Below, piece by piece: positions 1-6,200 of a stretch of 23,672 bases of DNA. Both the position numbers and the translations under genes were made by a program. Within the stretch, counting starts at the first letter, position 1. Every line of letters starts with the position of its first letter. This DNA is from Flavobacteriales bacterium. Its GTDB lineage: Bacteria > Bacteroidota > Bacteroidia > Flavobacteriales > Weeksellaceae. The stretch is taken from assembly GCA_900770875.1 (NCBI GenBank), contig CAAGLV010000138.1, positions 1 to 23,672 of the forward strand. Direction: 5' to 3'. Under the pieces are notes generated by a model. It did no database searches, was not told the origin of the DNA, and saw nothing but the letters and a program-made list of their open reading frames with translations.

Positions 1-7
1 AAACGAT

Positions 8-1408
8 ATGAGTTCTTATGATGTTGCCGTAATCGGTGCTGGACCTGGTGGATATGTTGCAGCTATTCGTTGCGCACAGTTAGGATTTAAAACTGCGATC
101 ATCGAAAAAAATAAATTAGGTGGTACTTGTTTAAATGTTGGTTGTATTCCATCAAAAGCTTTATTAGATTCTTCTCACCACTACCACGATGCTGTTAAGC
201 ATTTTGCTGAGCACGGAATCGAAATTGAAGCGCCTAAAGTTAATTTTGGACAAATGATTGCTCGTAAACAAGGTGTTATCGATCAAACTGTGTCTGGAAT
301 TAAATATTTAATGGACAAAAACAAAATTGATGTTTTAGAAGGTACAGGTGCATTTAAAGATGCTACTCATATTGTGGTTACTGCAGCTGACGGATCTACG
401 CAAGAAATTGAAGCAAAATATACAATTATTGCAACAGGATCTGTTTCTTCTGAATTACCTTTCGCTCCAACAGATGGTACAAGAATCATTACTTCTACAG
501 AAGCTTTAGAATTACCTGAAGTTCCTAAACACTTAATTGTTATTGGTGGTGGAGTTATTGGATTAGAGTTAGGTTCTGTTTACTTACGTTTAGGATCTGA
601 AGTTACTGTTGTAGAATATGCAGACCGTGTAATCCCAGGAATGGACGGTGCGTTATCTAAAGAGTTAACTAAAATCTTAAAGAAACAAGGGATGAAGTTC
701 CATACTTCTACTGGAGTTACTTCTGTAACAAACAATGGAGATAAAGTAACTTTAACTGCTACATCTAAAAAAGGTGAAGAATTAACAATCGAAGGAGATT
801 ACGCTTTAGTAGCTGTTGGTCGTCGTGCGTTTACAGGTTCTTTAGGTTTAGAGAATGTAGGAATCGAAGTTGACGAAAGAGGTCGTGTTAAAACAAACGG
901 ACACTTACAAACTAATGTAGCAAACATTTATGCTATTGGTGACGTTGTTGCTGGTGCAATGTTAGCACACAAAGCAGAGGAAGAAGGTACATTAGTTGCT
1001 GAATACTTAGCAGGACAAAAACCTCACATCAACTACAACTTAATTCCTGGTGTTGTTTATACTTGGCCAGAGGTTGCAGGTGTTGGACAAACAGAAGAGC
1101 AATTAAAAGAAGCTGGTGTTGAATTTAAAACTGGTACGTTTAAATTTGCTGCTTTAGGACGTGCTCGTGCATCTATGGATACAGATGGATTCGTTAAAAT
1201 TTTAGCTGATAAAAATACAGACGAAATTTTAGGAATGCACATCATCGGAGCTCGTGCTGCCGATTTAATCGCAGAAGGAGTTACTGCAATGGAATTCCGT
1301 GCGTCTGCAGAAGATATTACAAGAATGTCTCATGCGCACCCAACGTTCTCAGAAGCAATTAAAGAAGCTGCTTTAGCTGCAACTGATAACCGTGCAATTC
1401 ACGCTTAA
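8..1408 (+). CDS. lpd: Dihydrolipoyl dehydrogenase (E3 of 2-oxoacid dehydrogenase complexes)
   Basis: This FAD-dependent enzyme reoxidises the lipoyl groups of the pyruvate/2-oxoglutarate dehydrogenase or glycine cleavage complexes with NAD+, in the cytoplasm. Visible in the 466-residue product: the FAD-binding GxGxxG at residues 10-15, the redox-active disulfide in GGTCLNVGCIPSK (Cys41 and Cys46), a second Rossmann GGGVIG motif for NAD near residue 180, and the C-terminal HAHPTFSE motif giving the catalytic His444-Glu449 pair. Length is normal for the family. The ATG lies only 7 bases from the window edge, so its promoter and upstream partners are not visible. Codons ending in C (AAC, TAC, CAC, ATC) are commoner here than in most neighbours, as in highly expressed genes. 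A strong terminator follows. Which complex it serves cannot be told from this window. Confidence 0.97.
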   Translation: MSSYDVAVIGAGPGGYVAAIRCAQLGFKTAIIEKNKLGGTCLNVGCIPSKALLDSSHHYHDAVKHFAEHGIEIEAPKVNFGQMIARKQGVIDQTVSGIKYLMDKNKIDVLEGTGAFKDATHIVVTAADGSTQEIEAKYTIIATGSVSSELPFAPTDGTRIITSTEALELPEVPKHLIVIGGGVIGLELGSVYLRLGSEVTVVEYADRVIPGMDGALSKELTKILKKQGMKFHTSTGVTSVTNNGDKVTLTATSKKGEELTIEGDYALVAVGRRAFTGSLGLENVGIEVDERGRVKTNGHLQTNVANIYAIGDVVAGAMLAHKAEEEGTLVAEYLAGQKPHINYNLIPGVVYTWPEVAGVGQTEEQLKEAGVEFKTGTFKFAALGRARASMDTDGFVKILADKNTDEILGMHIIGARAADLIAEGVTAMEFRASAEDITRMSHAHPTFSEAIKEAALAATDNRAIHA

Positions 1409-1431
1409 TTAAAATTTCATTAGAAATATAT

Positions 1432-1462
1432 AAAAGCGACTTCTTAAGAAGTCGCTTTTTTT
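1432..1462 (+). terminator. Rho-independent terminator of lpd
   Basis: A perfect palindrome with a 13-bp stem (AAAGCGACTTC arm and its complement) around TTAA ends in a T-run and begins 24 bases after the lpd stop. The flanking A- and T-runs would let it work in both directions, but the downstream gene is on the same strand, so it mainly isolates lpd. Confidence 0.9.
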
Positions 1463-1485
1463 ATATTTTTATTTAAATATTAGTA

Positions 1486-2382
1486 ATGACAAAATACAAA
1501 TCATATTTAGCTTTAGGGTTTTTATTAACTTCTATTTATGGATTTTCTTGTTTAAATGGTGCAGAAGAAAAACTATCTTCCGGAACAACAATTTATGTAG
1601 ATCGCGAAGGTTTAGTGCCTTACGGACACGAATATTGGTTAGATTTAGACGGAAAAGATATTCAAAAATTAGATAGTTTATACCAAGTTAAACCAGATGT
1701 AAAATATTTAACCGAAAAAGGAATTGTTTTTATCATTCAGAAAGAATATCAAAAAGCAATCGATTTATATTTGGATATAGAAAAGCAATCACCAAATTTA
1801 TATGCAACAGCGAGTAATTTAGGAACAACTTACGAATTGATTGGTGATAACGAAAATGCTTTAAAATGGATTGCCAAAGCAATCGAGCTTAATCCAAATT
1901 CGCATAATAATTCCGAATGGATTCATTTGAATATTTTAAAGATTAAGTTAGGGCAATTGCCTTTAAATTCTCAGAATTTAATCGGAACAGATTTCGGAAC
2001 CGAAGCTTTTCCAAAAACTTCGCTAACAGCAACGCAATTGCAAGATTTACAAAATCAGTTGTATTTTCAATTAAACGAGCGTCGTTCTTTTGTACAACCA
2101 AAAGACGAAATAATGGCGCAATTGCTTTTTGATTATGCAAATGTTTTGTTCCTAAATAATCATAAAAAAGAAGCAAACGAGGTGTATAATTTAGCAATAC
2201 AATATGGATTTGTAGAACCAATCATTCAAGATCGATTAGCTAATTCGTCAGCAAATACATCTTCAAATTTTGATATAATTGCAACATTTAAAAACAATTG
2301 GGATGCTTTTGTAATTGCAATTTTAGTGGTTGTAATTTTTATTTTTGCTTTAAAAAAGAAAGAACAAAAGAAGAAAAATTAA
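1486..2382 (+). CDS. Exported TPR-repeat protein with C-terminal membrane anchor
   Basis: The 298-residue product starts with a Sec-type signal sequence (hydrophobic residues about 7-21, LALGFLLTSIYGFS). Two tetratricopeptide repeats follow at about 73-138, with the typical spacing of YxxAxxxY and ALxWxxKAIELNP motifs, and then a long helical region. A single transmembrane segment lies at about 273-289, followed by a Lys-rich tail (KKKEQKKKN) that should sit in the cytoplasm. The TPR domain would therefore face the periplasm. TPR domains bind other proteins; no specific partner can be named. The Cys at 22 lacks a canonical lipobox (GFSC), so I do not call it a lipoprotein. The gene begins soon after the lpd terminator. 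The only promoter-like element is TATATTTT at 1462-1469. Its stop overlaps the end of the convergent gene by 4 bases. Confidence 0.8.
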   Translation: MTKYKSYLALGFLLTSIYGFSCLNGAEEKLSSGTTIYVDREGLVPYGHEYWLDLDGKDIQKLDSLYQVKPDVKYLTEKGIVFIIQKEYQKAIDLYLDIEKQSPNLYATASNLGTTYELIGDNENALKWIAKAIELNPNSHNNSEWIHLNILKIKLGQLPLNSQNLIGTDFGTEAFPKTSLTATQLQDLQNQLYFQLNERRSFVQPKDEIMAQLLFDYANVLFLNNHKKEANEVYNLAIQYGFVEPIIQDRLANSSANTSSNFDIIATFKNNWDAFVIAILVVVIFIFALKKKEQKKKN

Positions 2383-3122
2383 TCCTGAAAATAAATCGGA
2401 TTAGGATAGATAAATTGGTAATTCAATTCGTTTATGATTTTTTTAGGCGAAATTGATTTACCTTTTTTTGTATCGTTACTATTCATCTTTTTATTTAATT
2501 GATGAGCTATAACTTGTTGTTTGCTAGGTTTTAAACTTGTTGTAATGTTGTAAATTTGGTGTGTTATATTTTTATCAATTAACTGATGAATAATTTCGAT
2601 TACATCTTGATAATGAATATGATTAACAACCGAATTTAGATTTGATGATGTTTCGTTAATATATTTACTCAAATAACGATCGTCGCCCATTAATCCACCT
2701 AAACGTAAAATTGTAAGTTGAGGAAAATGGTTCTGCATCAGTTTTTCGATTGTCGAATAAGGTTTGATTAACTCTTCATTAGGAATCGAATTTTCATCAA
2801 TTTCCATTTCAAAGTTTGGATAAATTCCGGTACTACTGATTAATAAAATTTGTTTTTTAAAACCTTTAATTAATTCTGAAATATGATTGAATCGATTGAT
2901 TAAAACTTCTTCTGAATTTCTTCTTCCGAATGGAATTAAAATCAAAATAAAATCAAACGAATCAAGTTGAATTGTTGTAGAAATAGGTTGATCAAAATCG
3001 ATGGAAATACAATTTTCGGCATCCGAAATTCGTTTTGTCGTTGTAAAATCATATTTTTCATTTAATTTATTCTCTAATCGTTGTCCAAGCCAACCTTTTC
3101 CTAAAATTAATCCCTTTTTCAT
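2379..3122 (-). CDS. YeeZ-like NAD(P)-binding SDR/epimerase-family protein
   Basis: A 247-residue Rossmann-fold protein of the atypical short-chain dehydrogenase/epimerase type. The N-terminal nucleotide-binding motif reads GKGWLG (residues 8-13 from the ATG chosen here). The form GxGWLG is typical of YeeZ-like proteins, whose substrate is unknown. A later LISSTGIYP segment near residue 95 matches the strand and active-site Ser/Thr region of extended SDRs, but I do not see a classical YxxxK pair. I place the start at the ATG at 3122; a TTG two codons upstream also lies in frame. A TAATTTTG element 18 bases upstream supports the ATG. It is divergent from the pseudouridine synthase gene and convergent with the TPR gene. 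The reaction remains unassigned. Confidence 0.8.
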   Translation of the reverse strand: MKKGLILGKGWLGQRLENKLNEKYDFTTTKRISDAENCISIDFDQPISTTIQLDSFDFILILIPFGRRNSEEVLINRFNHISELIKGFKKQILLISSTGIYPNFEMEIDENSIPNEELIKPYSTIEKLMQNHFPQLTILRLGGLMGDDRYLSKYINETSSNLNSVVNHIHYQDVIEIIHQLIDKNITHQIYNITTSLKPSKQQVIAHQLNKKMNSNDTKKGKSISPKKIINELNYQFIYPNPIYFQD

Positions 3123-3139
3123 CTTCAATTCCTTTTCAG

Positions 3140-3147
3140 CAAAATTA
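3140..3147 (-). promoter_or_regulatory. -7 promoter element TAATTTTG for the YeeZ-like gene
   Basis: An exact match to the Bacteroidota -7 consensus TAnnTTTG, ending 18 bases before the ATG. That distance recurs at other genes in this window. No clear upstream TTTG at the usual spacing is visible. Confidence 0.5.
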
Positions 3148-3169
3148 GTTAAAATTGGCTATTTAAGTT

Positions 3170-3177
3170 TATTTTTG
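3170..3177 (+). promoter_or_regulatory. -7 promoter element TATTTTTG directly before truC
   Basis: An exact TAnnTTTG match that ends only 4 bases before the ATG at 3182. If used, transcription would start at or next to the start codon and the mRNA would be leaderless or nearly so. The upstream half is weak (a TTAG at 3145-3148). Confidence 0.45.
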
Positions 3178-3181
3178 CGCT

Positions 3182-3880
3182 ATGTTAGAAATTCTTTATC
3201 AAGACGAATATCTTGTGGCGATAAATAAGCCAAGTGGTTTATTGGTACACAAATCATTTTATGCACGCGATGCAAAAGTTTATGCAATTCAGGAATTACG
3301 CAATCAAATCGGAGGGCAACACGTGCATCCAATTCATCGATTAGATCGTAAAACATCTGGCGTTTTACTTTTTGCATTAGATAAAGAAACGCTAAAAGTA
3401 ATGAACGATCGTTTTGCAACGCGAGCAGTAGAAAAGAAATATTTGGCTATTTTACGCGGCTGGTCGCCCGAAGAAATGACGATTGATTACGATTTAACTA
3501 ACGACGATGGCGTAAAACAAAATGCAATTACGTATTTTAAACGTTTACAAACTGCCGAAATCGATTTAGAGTATAACAATCATCCAACTTCTAGATATTG
3601 TTTAGTAGAAGCAATTCCCGAAACAGGACGTATGCATCAATTACGAAAGCATTTTCGTCATATATTTCATCCCATTTTAGGAAGCCGTCCACACGGTTGC
3701 AACAAGCAAAATAAATTATGGTTAGAAAATTATGATTTACGCGGAATGATGCTACATGCACATCAATTGGTGTTTAATCATCCAATCACAAACGAGTGTA
3801 TTTCTTTAGATGCTAAGGTAAACGAAGAGTTTAGTAGAGTAGGAACTATTTTAGGATTAGATTTAAAAATATATCAATAA
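3182..3880 (+). CDS. truC: RluA-family pseudouridine synthase, TruC type (tRNA U65)
   Basis: A 232-residue cytoplasmic RNA-modifying enzyme that isomerises uridine to pseudouridine. The signature HRLDRKTSG at residues 52-60 contains the catalytic Asp55. The N-terminal ILYQDEYLVAINKPSGLLVH motif is the usual first strand and substrate loop, and the downstream ETGRMHQLRKHF motif is the conserved RxHQxR element. The absence of an S4 domain and the short length fit TruC, which modifies U65 of tRNA-Asp in Escherichia coli. The TruC assignment over other RluA paralogues rests on overall resemblance, so target specificity is less certain than the chemistry. A divergent promoter region of about 60 bases separates it from the YeeZ-like gene. 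No terminator with a T-run follows on this strand. Confidence 0.88.
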   Translation: MLEILYQDEYLVAINKPSGLLVHKSFYARDAKVYAIQELRNQIGGQHVHPIHRLDRKTSGVLLFALDKETLKVMNDRFATRAVEKKYLAILRGWSPEEMTIDYDLTNDDGVKQNAITYFKRLQTAEIDLEYNNHPTSRYCLVEAIPETGRMHQLRKHFRHIFHPILGSRPHGCNKQNKLWLENYDLRGMMLHAHQLVFNHPITNECISLDAKVNEEFSRVGTILGLDLKIYQ

Positions 3881-3892
3881 AAGTATAAAGTA

Positions 3893-3924
3893 AATAAAAA
3901 AAAAGGAGAATATTACATTCTCCT
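3893..3924 (-). terminator. Rho-independent terminator of the candidate small RNA
   Basis: A perfect 8-bp stem, AGGAGAAT and ATTCTCCT, at 3904-3911 and 3917-3924, with a 5-base loop. On the minus strand it is followed by an uninterrupted T-run (A-run 3896-3904 on plus). On the plus strand it has no T-run, so it is not a truC terminator. Confidence 0.8.
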
Positions 3925-4004
3925 GATACTTTAAAGAGTTGAATAGAAAGGTTACTTTATCATCTTATTATCAATCTTGTTCAATAACTCTTAATCTTTA
4001 TTGT
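3893..4004 (-). ncRNA. Candidate small RNA, about 110 nt
   Basis: This gene-free stretch holds a self-contained minus-strand unit. Upstream is a promoter-like pair (4007-4037). The predicted RNA then contains AAGAGTT-ATT-GAA pairing with TTCAACTCTT about 35 bases later, which forms a bulged 10-bp stem. It ends in an 8-bp hairpin (AGGAGAAT / ATTCTCCT, loop of 5) followed by at least eight T residues. No ORF of note lies inside. The metal operon upstream already has its own terminator at 4058-4084, so this second terminator needs its own transcript. I do not recognise the RNA. The exact start is inferred from the promoter. Confidence 0.4.
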
Positions 4005-4006
4005 TG

Positions 4007-4037
4007 TAAAGATAAACAAATCGTTTAAAATTCCAAA
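4007..4037 (-). promoter_or_regulatory. Putative promoter of the small RNA (TTTG - 19 - TATCTTTA)
   Basis: On the minus strand TTTG (4037-4034) is followed after 19 bases by TATCTTTA (4014-4007). Spacing and elements match the Bacteroidota TTTG/TAnnTTTG promoter except for the last base (A for G). It points into the small-RNA unit and away from any coding gene. Confidence 0.45.
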
Positions 4038-4057
4038 AGGTTAGTTTTAAAGTGTAT

Positions 4058-4084
4058 AAAAAAAGCAGGTTATTTAACCTGCTT
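4058..4084 (-). terminator. Rho-independent terminator of the fur-MT-ZIP operon
   Basis: A perfect stem AAGCAGGTTA / TAACCTGCTT (4063-4072 and 4075-4084), followed on the minus strand by a seven-T run. It starts 6 bases after the stop of the 34-residue ORF, which places that ORF inside the operon. Confidence 0.88.
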
Positions 4085-4090
4085 ATGTTG

Positions 4091-4195
4091 TTATATTAAT
4101 GTTGCAATTATGCTTACAATGATCTGAATTAAAACAAGTGCAAGTATAAAAATAACACCTTTTTGCATCCAATTAAGTTTTCTTTTTTTGCTCAT
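4091..4195 (-). CDS. Small single-span membrane protein (34 aa)
   Basis: An ATG-initiated ORF of 34 codons. The first 12 residues are basic (MSKKRKLNWMQK), and the rest is one continuous hydrophobic helix (about residues 13-34) with a single Gln in the middle, ending at the C-terminus. The charge pattern predicts the N-terminus inside and the C-terminus at or across the membrane. It lies 11 bases after the ZIP transporter stop and 6 bases before the operon terminator. This position, more than its sequence, argues that it is translated. No family is recognised. By analogy with other small proteins encoded next to transporters, it might bind or regulate the ZIP protein, but that is inference. 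Confidence 0.6.
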   Translation of the reverse strand: MSKKRKLNWMQKGVIFILALVLIQIIVSIIATLI

Positions 4196-4206
4196 AATTA
4201 ATTATT

Positions 4207-4917
4207 TTAGTGCGAATGCATGTGCATCGAAACGGTTCCGTAAGCTAATAAAAAACCAATTAAGATGACTAAAAATTTCTTCGCGTTAAATTTATGTCCT
4301 TCGTTGGCTTCAAATAAAATTACGGTAGAAATATGTAAAAATATTCCCGAAACAATGGCGCTAATTTCTAATGTGTAATTTGCTATTAATGTATGTTTTC
4401 CTAATAAAAATCCAATAGGAGAAGCAACGGCAAATAAAAACATAAAAAGAAAACGTTTTACTTTCGATTCGGTGTATTGATTTAATGCACCAAATAAGAT
4501 CATAGAAACCGGAATATTATGGATAAAAATAGCCCATAAAAAATCGTGCGATTCGGCATTGGCAACCGGAACACCTTCGATAAGCGAATGTAAAAATAAA
4601 CCACCAAAAATACCTAAAGGAAATTGTTTATCGTGATGATGTAAATGCACGTGTCCGTGTTCTACACCTTTGCTAATAGTTTCTAATATGTATTGTATTA
4701 CAACACCAGCTAAAACAAATAATCCAATGGTATGCTGTTGTAGTTCGGTTTTTTGTTCGCCATAAACTTGTGGTAAAATTTCTAAAACGGTCATCGCCAA
4801 GAAATAAGCACCACTAAAAGTTAAAAGTAATTTTGAGTTTTGTTTGTTTCGTAAAAAGAATTTCGAAACCAAAACACCTAAAATAACACTTCCAATTAAA
4901 ACACTAATTTCAAGCAT
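4207..4917 (-). CDS. ZIP-family metal (zinc) transporter
   Basis: A 236-residue inner-membrane importer of divalent metal, most likely Zn2+. The sequence shows about seven to eight hydrophobic segments and the two hallmark metal-binding helices: HSLIEGVPV (TM4, HSxxEG) and HNIPVS (TM5, HNxP). A His-rich loop (HGHVHLHHH) sits between the early helices and TM4, as in many ZIP proteins, and the C-terminus ends MHMHSH. It overlaps the upstream methyltransferase gene by 8 bases, which implies translational coupling, and it belongs to an operon headed by a Fur-family regulator. The Fur-family context favours zinc, though ZIP proteins also move Fe2+ and Mn2+. The gene name zupT is not assigned because subfamily membership cannot be settled here. 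Confidence 0.9.
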   Translation of the reverse strand: MLEISVLIGSVILGVLVSKFFLRNKQNSKLLLTFSGAYFLAMTVLEILPQVYGEQKTELQQHTIGLFVLAGVVIQYILETISKGVEHGHVHLHHHDKQFPLGIFGGLFLHSLIEGVPVANAESHDFLWAIFIHNIPVSMILFGALNQYTESKVKRFLFMFLFAVASPIGFLLGKHTLIANYTLEISAIVSGIFLHISTVILFEANEGHKFNAKKFLVILIGFLLAYGTVSMHMHSH

Positions 4918-5638
4918 TTTCTAAGATTAAGATTAATCGATCCGAGTTTTCGGCATCAAAAGGTTCTAATTTATAATTACCAAATACAGCTTTTGTTTTA
5001 AAATTAGCTTGCTTAACCAAACGTTCAAAATCCTTTTTGTAAAGAACTTTTACATATTCTTCAAAATGCCAATCTTGTCCATCAGCATAAAAATCAATTT
5101 CTTTTTTGATGAATTGATTTTCGGTAATCGATTTTGTGATTTTAAATTTAATTCCGTCGATTTCCTTTTCTTCGTAAGGGACTAAATTGGCAACAATTTT
5201 TTCGGCATTTAAGTAATCAAATACAAAAGTTCCGTTGGTTTTTAATTGCTTTTTAACGGCTTCAAAAACTTTAAAATTATCGTTTTCGTCGTCAAAATAA
5301 CCAAAACTTGTAAACAGATTAAAAATAACATCAAAATAATCGGCTTTATAAATCTCGCGCATATCGTGCACATCAAAAGCTAATTGATTATTTTCGAATT
5401 GTTTGGCATAAGCAATGCTTTCGTCCGATAAATCTAAACCAATAACATCTAATCCGTTTTCGTTTAATGTAATCGAATGTCTACCTTTTCCGCAAGCTAA
5501 ATCCATTACTTTAGCTCCTCTGTTAAGTTGTAAATAATCAATAACATTTTCTATAAAAGCTTTCGCCTCGTTGTTATCTCTATTTTTATATAAGGTATGA
5601 TAATAAGGTGTATTAAACCAAGCTTTAAACCAGTCCAT
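4910..5638 (-). CDS. Class I SAM-dependent methyltransferase
   Basis: A 242-residue cytoplasmic protein with the glycine-rich SAM-binding motif I VMDLACGKGRHS (about residues 44-55), an acidic residue at the end of strand 2 (GLDLSDESI, about 67-75), and the motif IV-like FDVIFNLFTSFGYF segment (about 102-115). This resembles small-molecule methyltransferases of the Methyltransf_25 type, which often carry the NLFTSFGYF motif. The substrate is not predictable. It starts 7 bases after the stop of the Fur-family gene and overlaps the ZIP gene by 8 bases, so the three are almost surely one transcript. A role in metallophore or metal-related metabolism is possible from context only. Confidence 0.85.
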   Translation of the reverse strand: MDWFKAWFNTPYYHTLYKNRDNNEAKAFIENVIDYLQLNRGAKVMDLACGKGRHSITLNENGLDVIGLDLSDESIAYAKQFENNQLAFDVHDMREIYKADYFDVIFNLFTSFGYFDDENDNFKVFEAVKKQLKTNGTFVFDYLNAEKIVANLVPYEEKEIDGIKFKITKSITENQFIKKEIDFYADGQDWHFEEYVKVLYKKDFERLVKQANFKTKAVFGNYKLEPFDAENSDRLILILENA

Positions 5639-5645
5639 TAATTAT

Positions 5646-6029
5646 TTATAAGTTGTTGTTACATTTTGGGCAAATTCCTGTAATTACACAGTTGTAATTT
5701 TTCATTTCGTATCCTTCGGGCAATTGTAAATTTACTTCTTCTTTTAAGCAAATTAATTCGTTGCATTTTTCGCATCTAAAATGAAAATGATTGTGATGAT
5801 GTACTTTATGCTCACAGGTTTTGCAAAGTGCATAATAAGAAATGCCATCGTCGCCTAATATTTTATGCATTACACCGTCTTGGCAAAAACATTTTAAGAT
5901 ACGATAAATTGTTGCTCGATCCATGTGTTCGGTTAACGATTTTTCTATCGCTTCTTTATTTAGCGCTGTTGTACACGATTTAAATAAATCTAAAACAGCT
6001 TGTTTTTGAGGTGTATTTCTACGTTTCAT
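5646..6029 (-). CDS. Fur-family metalloregulator (probably Zur-like)
   Basis: A 127-residue winged-helix repressor. The N-terminal DNA-binding domain (residues about 1-65) has the ATIYRILKCF recognition-helix region. The C-terminal dimerisation and metal domain has the His-rich HKVHHHNHFHF stretch (74-84) and the paired Cys86-x-x-Cys89 and Cys120-x-x-Cys123 of the structural zinc site. An additional Cys69-x-x-Cys72 is present. It is shorter than E. coli Fur (148), as is common for Zur-like proteins. It leads an operon with a ZIP transporter, and a 23-bp inverted repeat lies 4 bases before its ATG, so autorepression is likely when metal is replete. Zinc is inferred from the ZIP partner; Fur or PerR specificity cannot be excluded from sequence. 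Confidence 0.88.
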   Translation of the reverse strand: MKRRNTPQKQAVLDLFKSCTTALNKEAIEKSLTEHMDRATIYRILKCFCQDGVMHKILGDDGISYYALCKTCEHKVHHHNHFHFRCEKCNELICLKEEVNLQLPEGYEMKNYNCVITGICPKCNNNL

Positions 6030-6032
6030 TTC

Positions 6033-6055
6033 TTATTGCAATACAGTTGCAATAA
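6033..6055. promoter_or_regulatory. Inverted-repeat operator, likely bound by the Fur-family regulator
   Basis: Perfect 9-bp arms, TTATTGCAA and TTGCAATAA, are separated by the 5 bases TACAG. The repeat lies directly before the regulator ATG and over or just downstream of the expected transcription start of the minus-strand promoter. The size, symmetry and A/T-rich ends with a TGCAA core are typical for Fur-superfamily sites. Binding itself is inferred. Confidence 0.65.
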
Positions 6056-6061
6056 TACAAC

Positions 6062-6069
6062 GAAATTTA
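6062..6069 (-). promoter_or_regulatory. Putative -7 element TAAATTTC for the metal operon
   Basis: A seven-of-eight match in form to TAnnTTTG (last base C). It lies 33 bases before the regulator ATG, with the inverted-repeat operator between it and the gene. The upstream half is not clear. Confidence 0.35.
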
Positions 6070-6177
6070 GATTTTTAAAGCATATTTTTAAAACTTTTAC
6101 TAAGCTTTGGTTAATTAAAATATTAGATAAAATATAACTAAAAATGCCTAAATGATGAGGTTTTGTAATAAAAGCCT

Positions 6178-6185
6178 TACTTTTG
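6178..6185 (+). promoter_or_regulatory. -7 promoter element TACTTTTG of the THUMP methyltransferase operon
   Basis: An exact TAnnTTTG match 12-15 bases before the two candidate TTG starts. A TTTG at 6162-6165 is present, but the gap of 12 is shorter than the usual 17-23, so only the -7 half is persuasive. Confidence 0.45.
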
Positions 6186-6200
6186 TAAAAATTTTGATTG

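Noticed and set aside
1057..1245. Minus-strand reading frame of 62 codons opposite lpd
   Set aside because: It lies wholly within the conserved lpd coding sequence, has no promoter or recognisable product, and is a codon-bias shadow.
1486..1560. Lipoprotein signal on the TPR protein (Cys22)
   Set aside because: The residues before the Cys (GFS) do not fit the lipobox, and a C-terminal membrane helix already provides an anchor.
3904..3924. Terminator for truC on the plus strand
   Set aside because: The hairpin has no T-run on the plus strand; its T-run is on the minus strand.
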